Counted from the first letter of the stretch, positions 31,847 to 41,348 are shown. The stretch is DNA of 64,000 nt from DASYFG01 sp036498565 (GCA_036498565.1 DASYFG010000004.1:1-64000), one strand, 5' to 3'. The notes: generated by a model not told the origin, from the letters alone. A program made the numbers and translations.

Positions 31847-34147
31847 ATGCCACAAAGTCGAAGCCGAAAAAAAACTACGCGCGCACGCGCCAAAAGTGCC
31901 ACTACTGAAAATTTTGCCGTCATTGCAGAATTGGCGGGGGTTGTTTTGGGTGTCTTGGCCTTGTTTCAACTCGGGCTAATCGGCGTTTGGGCAGCGGATT
32001 TAGTGCGGTTCTTTGTTGGGAATTTTTATTTGCCGGTCTTAGTGGTGCTGATTGTTGATTTGTTATACGTGGCAATTCAGGGCAAACAACCCAAAATACC
32101 AACGCACTTTGTGGTCGGGGCGGTGTTGGCATTTGTCGCGTTGTTGACGATTAGTTCTTTGTGGTGGATGACGCATGCGTTGCCAAGCGGTTCAGCGCTT
32201 AACGCGGTCATGCACGGCATTGGGCAAGATTTTAAAGCCCAAACTGTCAAAAGCCCGATCGGCGGTGGTTTGATCGGCGCGCTTTTGTACACGGCTAGTC
32301 ATGCATTGTTAGCTGATGTAGGTACTTGGTTGGTGAGTTTGCTGGTTTTGTTGGCCGGCATTATTATCTTTTTCCGCATTCCAGCGCGTGATTTGACGCA
32401 ACAAGGTTTGGAAAAAGCCCAAACAGCCGCCGTCAACTGGCAAGAACAACGCCAAACAGCTGCGGTTGAAAAGCCAAAACGCCGCTTGCGGCGTTTGCCA
32501 GATGAGGTGGACTTGAGCGCTGCATCAACTGAGGAACAACCAAGTGCGGTTGAACCAGAAGTACCAGCAGTTGAAACACCGGTCGTAGCGCCAAAAATCA
32601 ACATGCCAACGCCACCAAAATCAGAAGTGCCAACCCCAGTTGATGAAGAAAGTGCACCGGAAGAACCGGTCGACGTGACGTTTGCAACAACGAGCACGAA
32701 CGACGATTATCAATTGCCTAACCCGGATTTGTTGAGTGCCATTGGCGCGACTGATCAAAGTCAAGAATACCAAGACGCGCGCGGCAAAGCCGAAACGTTA
32801 GCGGCAACGTTGAAAAGCTTTAATATTGATGTGGCCGTTGAAAGTGTGACGATCGGACCGACCGTCACGCAATATGAAATCAAGCCAGCAGTTGGGGTGA
32901 AAGTGTCGCGGATTGCCAATTTGGCAGACGATTTGGCGATGGCACTTGCGGCGCGTTCTTTGCGGATTGAAGCGCCAATTCCCGGTAAAAATTTGGTCGG
33001 TATTGAAGTGCCAAACGATGTGCAGGCCACGGTCGGCTTCCGTGATATTGTCGAAAATGCACCAACGCCAAAGAATTTGTTAACCGTCCCAATCGGGCGC
33101 GATGTTAGCGGCCAAATTAAGACGGCTGATTTGTCAGCGATGCCGCATTTGCTGATTGCGGGATCAACCGGTTCTGGAAAATCCGTCGCAATTAACGGCA
33201 TCATCGCTGGTTTGTTGATGCAAGCCAAACCTGATGAAGTGAAGTTGATGATGGTTGACCCGAAAAAAGTGGAATTGTCCGTTTATAACGGTATTCCGCA
33301 TTTGTTGACGCCGGTCGTTTCAGAGCCACGCAAAGCCGCGCGTGCTTTGCAAAAAGTGGTCAAAGAAATGGAAGAACGTTACGAATTATTTGCGCAATTC
33401 GGTATTCGTAACATCGCTGGTTACAACCAAGAAGTCGACAAGCAAAATGCCAACGCGAAAGAAACGGACGCGCCGATTATGCAACGCATGCCGTATATCG
33501 TGGCGATTGTCGATGAATTGGCGGATTTGATGATGACCGTTTCCGGTGAAGTTGAACCGGCCATTATCCGTATTGCCCAAATGGGGCGGGCGGCTGGGAT
33601 TCATTTGATTTTAGCGACGCAACGACCTTCGGTGGACGTCATTACTGGTTTGATTAAGGCCAACGTGCCGTCCCGCATTGCCTTTGCGGTGTCATCTGGA
33701 ATTGACTCACGGACGATTTTGGATCAAAACGGTGCGGAAAAATTGCTGGGACGTGGGGACATGTTGTTTGCACCGATTGGCCAACAACCACAACGCGTGC
33801 AAGGCGCCTTTATCAGTGATAGCGACGTGGAAAACATCGTGACTTTTGTCAAATCACAACAAGAAGTTGAATATGATGAGACGCTGATGGTGAGTGATGA
33901 AGAAGTTGCCCAAGCCGAGGGCGGTGGCGAAAGTAGTGAAGATGAGTTGTTTAATGAAGCGCTGGATTTTGTTATTCAACAGCAAAAAGCCTCAACATCA
34001 TTGTTGCAACGGCGCTTTAGAATTGGTTATAATCGCGCAGCGCGTTTGATTGATGATTTGGAGCAAGGTGGTTACATCGGGCCCCAAGACGGATCACGTC
34101 CGCGTGAAGTGTATATTACCGACGGTACGAGTGGGATTGAACATTAA
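31847..34147 (+). CDS. ftsK: DNA translocase FtsK/SpoIIIE
   Basis: Pumps chromosomal DNA clear of the closing septum. The 766-residue protein has four or so membrane helices at the N terminus (about 25-180), a Pro/Val/Glu-rich linker (about 210-285), the motor domain with Walker A GSTGSGKS and Walker B (IVAIVDELADLMM), and a C-terminal winged-helix gamma domain (about 705-766: LLQRRFRIGYNRAARLIDDLE) that reads KOPS/SRS sequences. GAAAGAGGAG precedes the ATG. It lies just upstream of the dcw cluster. A terminator follows, shared with a convergent DUF4044 gene. Confidence 0.96.
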   Translation: MPQSRSRKKTTRARAKSATTENFAVIAELAGVVLGVLALFQLGLIGVWAADLVRFFVGNFYLPVLVVLIVDLLYVAIQGKQPKIPTHFVVGAVLAFVALLTISSLWWMTHALPSGSALNAVMHGIGQDFKAQTVKSPIGGGLIGALLYTASHALLADVGTWLVSLLVLLAGIIIFFRIPARDLTQQGLEKAQTAAVNWQEQRQTAAVEKPKRRLRRLPDEVDLSAASTEEQPSAVEPEVPAVETPVVAPKINMPTPPKSEVPTPVDEESAPEEPVDVTFATTSTNDDYQLPNPDLLSAIGATDQSQEYQDARGKAETLAATLKSFNIDVAVESVTIGPTVTQYEIKPAVGVKVSRIANLADDLAMALAARSLRIEAPIPGKNLVGIEVPNDVQATVGFRDIVENAPTPKNLLTVPIGRDVSGQIKTADLSAMPHLLIAGSTGSGKSVAINGIIAGLLMQAKPDEVKLMMVDPKKVELSVYNGIPHLLTPVVSEPRKAARALQKVVKEMEERYELFAQFGIRNIAGYNQEVDKQNANAKETDAPIMQRMPYIVAIVDELADLMMTVSGEVEPAIIRIAQMGRAAGIHLILATQRPSVDVITGLIKANVPSRIAFAVSSGIDSRTILDQNGAEKLLGRGDMLFAPIGQQPQRVQGAFISDSDVENIVTFVKSQQEVEYDETLMVSDEEVAQAEGGGESSEDELFNEALDFVIQQQKASTSLLQRRFRIGYNRAARLIDDLEQGGYIGPQDGSRPREVYITDGTSGIEH

Positions 34148-34176
34148 AAAAGACTTCGCATTGCGAAGCCTTTTTT
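34146..34176 (+). terminator. Bidirectional terminator between ftsK and the DUF4044 gene
   Basis: GGCTTCGC-aatg-GCGAAG-type hairpin (AAAGACTTCGCATTGCGAAGCC) with A and T runs at the two ends. Confidence 0.88.
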
Positions 34177-34178
34177 GT

Positions 34179-34367
34179 TTATCCCAATGCGCTAACGGCA
34201 CTGTAAATAATTGAACCAACCATGATAATCACCATGACCCACGCCATCACAAGGGTGATTTTTTCAAGGGTGGTGCGTTCTTTTTTCTTAACGGTTGGTT
34301 TATTTTGGTGATGCTTTTTGAAAGCGGCTTGAATTTCTGATTCAAGTTGGTCGTTTTGATTTGCCAT
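34179..34367 (-). CDS. Small membrane protein, DUF4044-like
   Basis: The 62-residue protein is charged at its N terminus (KKHHQNKPTVKKKERTT) and has a single membrane segment, ITLVMAWVMVIIMVGSIIYSAVSAL (38-62). DUF4044 proteins in lactobacilli have this size and layout and sit before DUF3397 and mraZ, as here. GGAGTAAGG lies before the ATG. Function unknown. It is read opposite to the dcw cluster. Confidence 0.75.
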   Translation of the reverse strand: MANQNDQLESEIQAAFKKHHQNKPTVKKKERTTLEKITLVMAWVMVIIMVGSIIYSAVSALG

Positions 34368-34469
34368 AATGCCTTACTCCATCTTCTTTTCTCGAAAAGT
34401 ATATCACAAAATTCGCGGTTATGGTAAGCTGGTGGTAAGTTTTTACGTGAGAGGAGCGCTCGTTTAGCG

Positions 34470-34817
34470 ATGCTTTATTTATATACCGTTTTGCCGATTG
34501 TCGTGTGGGCGACTTTGTGGCTGTTTAAAACTTACGCCGTGGAAAATATTTGGCCCCGTTCGGTGCAAATGCTGGACGTGCTGGTACCAATTTGGTGGGT
34601 GGCTGCTTATTTTGTTTGGGGATATGCGCTGGGTTACAGCCCGGTTTTGTGGCTGTTGTTAGGCTGGTTTGTGATTGGGATTGGCTTAAGTTTTTGGTTA
34701 TTGCAATTCGCTAATTGGCGTCCACTTTATTTTTGGCGGCGATTTTGGCAGTGGAGTGGGCTGGCTGGTGCCGTTTTATGGTTGATTGGGGTCGGCATGA
34801 GTTTATATTTGGGATAA
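34470..34817 (+). CDS. DUF3397 membrane protein
   Basis: The 115-residue protein has four hydrophobic segments (YLYTVLPIVVWATLWLF, VLVPIWWVAAYFVWGYALG, VLWLLLGWFVIGIGLSFWLL and GLAGAVLWLIGVGMSLYLG) and many Trp residues, matching DUF3397, a Lactobacillales family placed just upstream of mraZ. GAGAGGAGCG lies before the start. It ends in a terminator, so it is not part of the mraZ transcript. Function unknown. Confidence 0.8.
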   Translation: MLYLYTVLPIVVWATLWLFKTYAVENIWPRSVQMLDVLVPIWWVAAYFVWGYALGYSPVLWLLLGWFVIGIGLSFWLLQFANWRPLYFWRRFWQWSGLAGAVLWLIGVGMSLYLG

Positions 34818-34841
34818 TTCCCCACCAGAACCCACATTTTT

Positions 34842-34879
34842 AAAAAGGTTGATGAATCAAGGTTCATCAACCTTTTTTT
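34842..34879 (+). terminator. Terminator before mraZ
   Basis: AAAGGTTGATGAA-tcaagg-TTCATCAACCTTT with a T-run of seven; separates DUF3397 from the dcw operon. Confidence 0.93.
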
Positions 34880-34905
34880 GTGCAAAAAAATTTCAGTTTC
34901 ATGAC

Positions 34906-34946
34906 AAAGTGAAATAAAAGTGGAGGAAAGTGGTGGATTGTGGTAA
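34906..34946 (+). promoter_or_regulatory. MraZ operator: four AAAGTG-type repeats before mraZ
   Basis: AAAGTGAAAT (34906), AAAGTGGAGG (34917), AAAGTGGTGG (34927) and ATTGTGGTAA (34937) recur every 10-11 bases. MraZ binds such direct repeats upstream of its own gene in other bacteria, at the promoter. The matching -10 is not certain; TATAGA at 34949-34954 is possible. Confidence 0.8.
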
Positions 34947-34983
34947 ATTATAGATATTAAAGAATGAGGAGGAATGTCGGCTG

Positions 34984-35415
34984 ATGTTCATGGGCGAATT
35001 TTCACACAGTTTAGATATCAAAAGCCGACTTATTATTCCGGCCAAATTCCGAAATCAACTCGGCGAAAAGTTTGTTGTGACCCGTTGGATGGAGCACGCC
35101 TTGCGCGCGATGCCGCTTGATGTGTGGGAAAAATTAGAAGCGCAACTCAACGCTTTGCCAGCTGGAAAAAAAGAATCACGGGCATTTAAGCGTTTTGTGA
35201 TGGCAGGCGCGCTGGAAGCTGAATTTGACAAACAAGGTCGCATTATTTTGCCAGCCAACCTACGCGAACACGCACAAATTGAAAAAGATGTCATCGTGAC
35301 GGGTTCCGGTGATTCATTTGAAATCTGGAGCGCCGAAAACTGGGCAGCTTACACAGCCCAAACGGCTGAGAATTTCGATGACATTGCTGAAGGGCTTGTG
35401 GATTTTGATTTTTAG
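34984..35415 (+). CDS. mraZ: Transcriptional regulator MraZ
   Basis: Ring-forming AbrB-fold protein, first gene of the dcw cluster and repressor of it in several bacteria. The 143-residue product has two SpoVT-AbrB motifs (FMGEFSHSLDIKSRLIIPAKFRNQL and AEFDKQGRIILPANLREHAQIEKD). AGGAGG lies 11 bases before the ATG, and an alternate ATG two codons later would serve equally. Its predicted operator is the repeat array upstream. The gap to rsmH (87 bases) contains a small hairpin. Confidence 0.95.
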   Translation: MFMGEFSHSLDIKSRLIIPAKFRNQLGEKFVVTRWMEHALRAMPLDVWEKLEAQLNALPAGKKESRAFKRFVMAGALEAEFDKQGRIILPANLREHAQIEKDVIVTGSGDSFEIWSAENWAAYTAQTAENFDDIAEGLVDFDF

Positions 35416-35445
35416 AGTGCGAAGCGCGGTCGACCGTAGGTCGAT

Positions 35446-35471
35446 GGAAAGCTAGCGCGTAGCACGTTTCC
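35446..35471 (+). other. Stem-loop between mraZ and rsmH
   Basis: GGAAA/TTTCC enclose GCTA-gcgcg-TAGC with three unpaired bases on one side. It is followed by As rather than Ts, so it is not a terminator on this strand. Possible RNA processing or regulatory site in the dcw message. Confidence 0.45.
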
Positions 35472-35502
35472 AAAAAAAACGCTTAAAAAGGAGGGCGAAC
35501 AC

Positions 35503-36453
35503 ATGGCATTTGCACACGTAACTGTCTTATTAAAAGAAACCGTTGATTTGCTCAATGTTCGTCCCGATGGCGTTTACGTTGACATGACGCTAGGCGGTGG
35601 TGGTCACACGGGCGAAATTTTATCGCGGTTGACCACTGGAAAATTGTACAGTTTTGACCAAGACCAAACGGCGATTGATCACAACACGGAACAATACGCT
35701 GCCGAAATTGCATCAGGCAAACTTGAATTGATCCACACAAACTTTCGTGAATTAACAAGCGCCTTACACGAACGCGGCGTACAAACTGTCGACGGCGTAC
35801 TTTATGATTTGGGCGTGAGTTCGGTGCAATTCGATGACGGACAGCGCGGTTTTAGTTACAACTATGATGCCGAACTTGACATGCGCATGGATCAACGCCA
35901 AACGCTAACCGCCAAAATTATTGTCAACGAGTGGCCGTTCAATGATTTGATGCGCATTTTCAGTCGTTACGGCGAAGAAAAATTTGCCAAACAAATCGCG
36001 CGTCGCATCGAACAAGTGCGCACGGCAACACCAATTAACACAACTTTTGAATTGGTGGATTTAATCAAAGACGTAATTCCTGCACCGGCGCGCCGGAAAG
36101 GTGGCCATCCCGCCAAACGTATTTTCCAAGCGCTGCGTATTGCGGTCAACGATGAGTTGGGCGCTTTGGAAGATTCACTGACGCAAGCCATTGATATTTT
36201 GGCACCGCATGGTCGAATCAGCGTGATTACCTTCCAAAGTTTGGAAGATCGCTTGGTTAAAACCATGTTCCGTGAAAAAACCACGGCACCTGAATTGCCG
36301 GCCGGTTTGCCGGTTTTGCCGGGGCAATTTGAAGCCGAATATGAATTAACAACGCGCAAACCAATTATTGCGTCAGACACTGAATTAGAAGATAATCATC
36401 GTTCCGAATCGGCGAAATTACGCGGGATTGAACGACGCGAACCGCGCGACTAA
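35503..36453 (+). CDS. rsmH: 16S rRNA (cytosine-1402 N4) methyltransferase
   Basis: Methylates C1402 of 16S rRNA near the decoding centre using SAM. The 316-residue protein has the SAM-binding VDMTLGGGGHTGEIL, GVLYDLGVSSVQFDDGQRGFSY, the helical insertion around 110-220 with ARRKGGHPAKRIFQALRIAVN, and VITFQSLEDRLVK. AAGGAGGG lies before the ATG. Standard position, between mraZ and ftsL. Confidence 0.96.
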   Translation: MAFAHVTVLLKETVDLLNVRPDGVYVDMTLGGGGHTGEILSRLTTGKLYSFDQDQTAIDHNTEQYAAEIASGKLELIHTNFRELTSALHERGVQTVDGVLYDLGVSSVQFDDGQRGFSYNYDAELDMRMDQRQTLTAKIIVNEWPFNDLMRIFSRYGEEKFAKQIARRIEQVRTATPINTTFELVDLIKDVIPAPARRKGGHPAKRIFQALRIAVNDELGALEDSLTQAIDILAPHGRISVITFQSLEDRLVKTMFREKTTAPELPAGLPVLPGQFEAEYELTTRKPIIASDTELEDNHRSESAKLRGIERREPRD

Positions 36454-36472
36454 GCGCATTTAGGAGACTCTC

Positions 36473-36844
36473 ATGGCACAAAACACGCTGCGCCAGACAA
36501 TTGCACAACCAAAAAGCGCGCCCAAAACACGGCCGCGTGTTCGGTCACGAGCAAATGCGATGGCACCGGCGCGTTGGACCGCTCAAGAAATTGCGCTAGT
36601 CATGATGATGGGCTTTTTAGTGGCGGTCGCGATGGGATTTGTCGTGTTTACGAGTTGGAAAACGAACCAAGTGAACATGCAAATGCAAGTCACGCAAAAT
36701 CAAATTAGTCAAACGCAACAAAACATTGAAAATGTGCAAGACGACATCAATTCACAAACGTCCAAAGAAAATTTGGCAAAAGTAGCCGCGCAATATGGCT
36801 TGATCCAAAGTGACAGCCGCGTGAAAAACATCAATAATAACTAG
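36473..36844 (+). CDS. ftsL: Cell division protein FtsL
   Basis: The 123-residue protein has a basic cytoplasmic N terminus (about 1-38), one membrane helix (IALVMMMGFLVAVAMGFVVFTSW, about 41-63) and a periplasmic-side coiled coil (NMQMQVTQNQISQTQQNIENVQDDINSQ). This is the FtsL layout; the sequence itself is poorly conserved in the family. Its place between rsmH and the transpeptidase gene makes the call firm. It is expected to form the FtsL-DivIC-DivIB complex at the septum. Confidence 0.88.
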   Translation: MAQNTLRQTIAQPKSAPKTRPRVRSRANAMAPARWTAQEIALVMMMGFLVAVAMGFVVFTSWKTNQVNMQMQVTQNQISQTQQNIENVQDDINSQTSKENLAKVAAQYGLIQSDSRVKNINNN

Positions 36845-36863
36845 GAGCCTGCGTCACGCTATT

Positions 36864-39026
36864 ATGAAACAACCAAGACGACTCACAAGCAATCCAACCA
36901 TGAAAAACGCCAAAGCTGCGGGAATGATTATTTTCTTTGCGGTGATGCTTGTTTTTCTGGTGCTTGTGGGGCGGCTTTTTTTTATTGCTGGTCATAAAAA
37001 TGTGTCTGGTCATAATTTGAACGAAGCTGCACGGCAAACATTTATGTCAGAACAAACGCAGCCGGCCGTTCGTGGTGAAATTTTAACCAGCAACGGGACG
37101 ATTTTGGCGGATAACACGACGACTTATAACATGTACGCCGTCCTCCAAAAAACGTTAGATGCCAAAGGCAAGCCGGTTTACGTGGTTGATAAGGACAAAA
37201 CAGCGGAGAAATTAGCACCAATTTTGGGCATGAAAAAGTCGCAATTTATGGCGTACTTTGATGTCAAAAAGGGTACGTACCAGGTTGAATTTGGTGCAAA
37301 GGGGCGGAATTTATCCGTTGCGCAACACAAAAAAATTGAAGCACTGAATTTGCCGGGAATTTATTTCACGTCGCAATCAGCCCGACAATATCCAAACGGC
37401 CGCGAAGCGTCACACATTATCGGTGCAACTAATACGAAAACTAACAAATTAGGCGTGCAAACACAAAGTGGTTTTATGGGAATTGAAGCGTCACAAAATA
37501 GTTTATTAGCTGGAAAAAATGGCTTGAAAAAAGTTTTCTCAACGCCCAGTTATGAATTGTCACAAGCCACCACTGGTAAACAAGCCCAAGACGGGGACGA
37601 CGTTTATCTGACCTTAGATAGCAAATTGCAAAACACGCTTGAAGAAAAAATGGATAACTTGGTCGCCAGTATGGCGCCGAAAAACGCCGTTGGTGTGTTG
37701 ATGGAAGCCAAGACTGGGCGCATTGTTGCCGCAACGCAACGCCCAAATTATAATCCCAACACGTTAGAAGGATTGAAAAAACTGTATGCCAACTTGTTGG
37801 TGCAAAATGCGTTTGAACCAGGATCGGTTATGAAAGGTATTACGTTGTCAGCAGCGATTGATACCGGAAATTGGCACCCGGACGAAACCTATCCGGCGGG
37901 CACGTACACGGTCACTGGCAAAACGATTAACGACTACGAAAAAGATTTAGGGACGATTTCTTATCGTAAAGCCTTTGCAGTTTCAGCCAACACGGCGTTT
38001 GCCCGCGTTGAACAGCAAATGGGTTCTGAAACTTGGGGCAAGTATCTACAAAAATTCGGTTTTGAACAAGTGACCAAAACTGGTTTTGATGACGAAGACC
38101 CCGGTCAAGCATCATTCAAATATCCGATTGAACAGGCCAACACGGCGTTTGGACAGGGAATTAGTGTGACACCCGTGCAACTTTTGCAGGCATACTCAGC
38201 GATTGCCAATCACGGGAAAATGATTCGGCCTTACATCATTGACAAAGTGGTGAACCCACAAACGGGTGCGGTGAAAGAACAAGGAAAAACTGAGACGGTC
38301 GGTCACCCAATTAAAGCGTCAACCGCGGATGCGGTTTTGAAAGAAATGGTGGACGTGGTCAATGATTCTTACGGAACCGCGCGCGAATTTGATTTGCGCG
38401 ACGAAGGTTATCAGATTTCGGCTAAAACCGGAACGGCGCAAATTTCCCAAGGTGGCAAATATTTGGATGGTTTGAAGAACACTGTTTTCTCGGTGATGTC
38501 GGTGGCACCGACGGATGATCCGCAATATATCTTCTATATAGAGGTGACCCAACCAACGAAGTTTGTGGCCGGCGAAACACCGCAAGGTACCATGGCGAAA
38601 TTGTTCAAACCAGTTTTGCTACAAGCCTTAAACAATTCAAGTGCGGCGGTTAAATCAACGACGGCGGCGGTATCCGTACCAGATGAAACCGGAAAATCGG
38701 TGACCGAAGCCACAAAAGCCTTAAGCAAAAAAGGTTTGCGGGTCGCACTAGTCGGTAGCAAATCAAATAAAGTCACGTCGCAATCAATTCCGGCTAATCA
38801 CCAAGCGTTGACCAATCAGTTGGTTGTCTTAAAAACCAGTGGCAGCGGGACGTTGATGCCGGATATGACCGGTTGGAGTTTGCGTGATGTGCAAACTTTC
38901 GCTGATTTAGCGGGAGTCAGCGTGTCGTATACGGGGAGCGGTTTTGTGACGGGACAGAATTTGTCGACAAGTACAATTTTGACGTCATCGCAAGCAATTG
39001 CGGTAACATTAAAACAAAAGGAGTAG
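36864..39026 (+). CDS. pbpB: Division transpeptidase PBP2B (FtsI), with PASTA domains
   Basis: Cross-links septal peptidoglycan. The 720-residue class B PBP has a short cytoplasmic N terminus, one membrane helix (AGMIIFFAVMLVFLVLVGRLFFIA), a dimerisation domain, then the transpeptidase domain with S321-x-x-K324 (PGSVMK), SAN (374-376) and KTG (521-523). Two PASTA-like repeats end the protein (about 590-720: VPDETGKSVTEATKALSKKGLRV and MPDMTGWSLRDVQTFADLAGV). The AGGAG before the ATG is 16 bases away, a rather long distance. Start is otherwise the only sensible one. Confidence 0.93.
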   Translation: MKQPRRLTSNPTMKNAKAAGMIIFFAVMLVFLVLVGRLFFIAGHKNVSGHNLNEAARQTFMSEQTQPAVRGEILTSNGTILADNTTTYNMYAVLQKTLDAKGKPVYVVDKDKTAEKLAPILGMKKSQFMAYFDVKKGTYQVEFGAKGRNLSVAQHKKIEALNLPGIYFTSQSARQYPNGREASHIIGATNTKTNKLGVQTQSGFMGIEASQNSLLAGKNGLKKVFSTPSYELSQATTGKQAQDGDDVYLTLDSKLQNTLEEKMDNLVASMAPKNAVGVLMEAKTGRIVAATQRPNYNPNTLEGLKKLYANLLVQNAFEPGSVMKGITLSAAIDTGNWHPDETYPAGTYTVTGKTINDYEKDLGTISYRKAFAVSANTAFARVEQQMGSETWGKYLQKFGFEQVTKTGFDDEDPGQASFKYPIEQANTAFGQGISVTPVQLLQAYSAIANHGKMIRPYIIDKVVNPQTGAVKEQGKTETVGHPIKASTADAVLKEMVDVVNDSYGTAREFDLRDEGYQISAKTGTAQISQGGKYLDGLKNTVFSVMSVAPTDDPQYIFYIEVTQPTKFVAGETPQGTMAKLFKPVLLQALNNSSAAVKSTTAAVSVPDETGKSVTEATKALSKKGLRVALVGSKSNKVTSQSIPANHQALTNQLVVLKTSGSGTLMPDMTGWSLRDVQTFADLAGVSVSYTGSGFVTGQNLSTSTILTSSQAIAVTLKQKE

Positions 39027-39033
39027 CAATCAG

Positions 39034-39999
39034 ATGAATGTTGGAGAATTGACAATTTTAGCGGTGGCGTCGTTTATTTTAACGGCGGTGGGTATGCCGT
39101 CTTTAATTGCGTTTTTTAAAAAGAGTAAACGCGAAACCTTGATTCGCACATTAGGGCCAGATCACGCGGCCAAAGCAGGAACGCCATCAATGGGCGGGGT
39201 GTTGTTCGTTTTGGTTGCGGTGTTGGTGACAATTGTGATGGTCGTTTTGCATCCGGAACAAGCCATCGTGGCGTTGGTACCAGCTTTTGCCTTTTTGGCT
39301 TTTGCGGTGATTGGCGCGATTGATGACGGGGCCAAAATTTTTAATGGTAGCGACGAAGGTTTGCGCTTTAAGCCAAAATTGTTAGCACAAACAGCCAGTG
39401 CCGCCGTGATTATGGCGGTGTTGTGGTATTTCAATTTCCCAATGTCGTTGTCAATTTTTGGTTGGCAATTGCACCTTGGCATTTTCTATTTCTTCTTTTT
39501 GTGGTTCTGGTTGGTCGGTTGGTCAAACGCCACGAATTTGACGGATGGCTTGGACGGCTTAATGACCGGATTGGGTGTGATTGTCTACGGCGCTTACGCG
39601 TATGTGGCTTATCTTGCCCACGTTGACGGCATTGTCGCGTTTAACTTGATTGTGATGGGCGCGTTATTGGGCTTCTTGTTGTTTAACAAACCCAAAGCCA
39701 AAATTTTCATGGGTGACACCGGTTCACTAGCACTGGGCGCAGGTTTGGCAATGGAAAGTATTTTGCTGGGGCACGTGTGGTCATTGTTGTGGTTTGGGGC
39801 AATCTTTGTCATCGAAACGTTGTCAGTGATTATTCAAACAATCAGCTATCATTATTTCAAAAAGCGCGTCTTTCCGATGGCGCCGATTCATCATTCATTT
39901 GAACAATTTGATTGGTCAGAATGGGAAATTGATGGTTTGTTCTGGGTTGTGACGTTGGCGTTGGCCATTATTGGTTGCTTACTTTGGAGTGTTGGATAA
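39034..39999 (+). CDS. mraY: Phospho-N-acetylmuramoyl-pentapeptide transferase MraY
   Basis: Makes lipid I from UDP-MurNAc-pentapeptide and undecaprenyl phosphate in the membrane. The 321-residue protein has about ten membrane helices and the conserved sites GAIDDGAKI, NATNLTDGLDGL and MGDTGSLALGAGLA plus PMAPIHHSFE. AAAGGAG precedes the ATG. It follows pbpB by seven bases and overlaps murD by one base (TAATG), so the three are translated together. Confidence 0.96.
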   Translation: MNVGELTILAVASFILTAVGMPSLIAFFKKSKRETLIRTLGPDHAAKAGTPSMGGVLFVLVAVLVTIVMVVLHPEQAIVALVPAFAFLAFAVIGAIDDGAKIFNGSDEGLRFKPKLLAQTASAAVIMAVLWYFNFPMSLSIFGWQLHLGIFYFFFLWFWLVGWSNATNLTDGLDGLMTGLGVIVYGAYAYVAYLAHVDGIVAFNLIVMGALLGFLLFNKPKAKIFMGDTGSLALGAGLAMESILLGHVWSLLWFGAIFVIETLSVIIQTISYHYFKKRVFPMAPIHHSFEQFDWSEWEIDGLFWVVTLALAIIGCLLWSVG

Positions 40000-41348
40000 T
40001 GCAAACTTTTGCAAATAAGAAAATTTTAGTCTTCGGCTGGGCGCGTTCGGGTAAGGCGGTCACGAAGTTGTTGGTCAAACTTGGCGCGCAAGTGACGGTT
40101 GTTAACGGTGGTGCTTTTGACAAAGACACTGACTTTCTCGCCTTGGTAAAGGCGGGCGTGACGTTTGTGGATCACGACGATGATATCAACGTGGTGGATG
40201 ACAGTTTTGCCGCAGTGGTGAAAAATCCGGGGATTTTTTACACGCATCCGTTGTTGGTGCGAGCCGCTCAATTAAAGTTGCCGATTTTAACGGAAGTTGC
40301 GGTGGCGTTGAGCCAATTTGACGGGCGTTTGTTGGCGATTACCGGTTCAAACGGCAAAACGACCACCACGACATTGGTGCAAGAATTTTTGGCCAATAGT
40401 GAACACACCGGTCGGATTGTGACAGCGGGAAATATTGGGACGCCAGTCAGTGAAGTGGTCGGTGATTTGACGGCGGCGGATACGATTTTGTTGGAAGTAT
40501 CTAGTTTTCAATTGATGGGCGCACCAGATATCAAACCTGACATTGCGTTGGTGACGAATTTGTTTGCGTCGCATTTGGATTATCATGGTTCGCGCGACGA
40601 GTATTTGGCGGCGAAATTCACCTTGACTGCTAATCAAACGGCGGCCGATACGTTGATTTTAAACTGGGATAATCTTGATAGTCGCACGTTTGCACCACGC
40701 ACACACGCGCAAGTGCGCACGTTCTCGCGTTTGGAAAATGTTGATCAAACGGCTTATGTGCGCGATGATGTGTTGTATTTTGAAGATGAAGCGATTATGC
40801 CATTGCGCGAAATTGCTTTGGTCGGGCCGCATAATTTGGAAAATATTTTAGCGGCCGTGACGATGGCAAAATTGGCTGGTGCGCAAACCAGCGCGATTGT
40901 GAATGTGCTGCGCGTCTTTGGTGGCGTGGCGCACCGTTTGCAATTCGTGCGCGAAGTCAACGGTGTGCGTTACTATAACGATTCCAAAGCAACGGATATC
41001 GAAGCCACGCAACAAGCGTTGGATAGCTTTGATGCGCCGGTGATTTGGTTGGCGGGTGGTTTGGATCGTGGCGATGATTTGGCGCGGTTAGTGCCGAACT
41101 TGACCCATGTCAAAGCCGTATTTGCTTTTGGTCAAACACAGGCAAAAATCGTCGAAGTTGCCAAAACAGCAGGCATTACAGACATCACATTAACAGATGA
41201 TGTGATGGCAGCTGCACCTTTGGCGGTTGCCAAAGCACAAGCGGGTGATGTCGTCTTGTTCTCGCCAGCCGCGGCAAGTTGGGATCAATTTAAAGACTTT
41301 GAAGTGCGTGGTGAGGCGTTTGTGCAAGCGTTGAACGCGGCGCTTTAA
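39999..41348 (+). CDS. murD: UDP-MurNAc-L-alanine:D-glutamate ligase
   Basis: Adds D-Glu, made by murI in this same window, to UDP-MurNAc-L-Ala. The 449-residue protein has the Mur ligase ATP site ITGSNGKTTTTTLV, an N-terminal Rossmann-like domain (ILVFGWARSGKAVTKLL) and the C-terminal ligase domain (VWLAGGLDRGDDL). I take the ATG in TAATG, following GGAG; an earlier ATG (39975) inside mraY lacks a site. A 55-base gap precedes murG. Confidence 0.95.
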   Translation: MQTFANKKILVFGWARSGKAVTKLLVKLGAQVTVVNGGAFDKDTDFLALVKAGVTFVDHDDDINVVDDSFAAVVKNPGIFYTHPLLVRAAQLKLPILTEVAVALSQFDGRLLAITGSNGKTTTTTLVQEFLANSEHTGRIVTAGNIGTPVSEVVGDLTAADTILLEVSSFQLMGAPDIKPDIALVTNLFASHLDYHGSRDEYLAAKFTLTANQTAADTLILNWDNLDSRTFAPRTHAQVRTFSRLENVDQTAYVRDDVLYFEDEAIMPLREIALVGPHNLENILAAVTMAKLAGAQTSAIVNVLRVFGGVAHRLQFVREVNGVRYYNDSKATDIEATQQALDSFDAPVIWLAGGLDRGDDLARLVPNLTHVKAVFAFGQTQAKIVEVAKTAGITDITLTDDVMAAAPLAVAKAQAGDVVLFSPAAASWDQFKDFEVRGEAFVQALNAAL

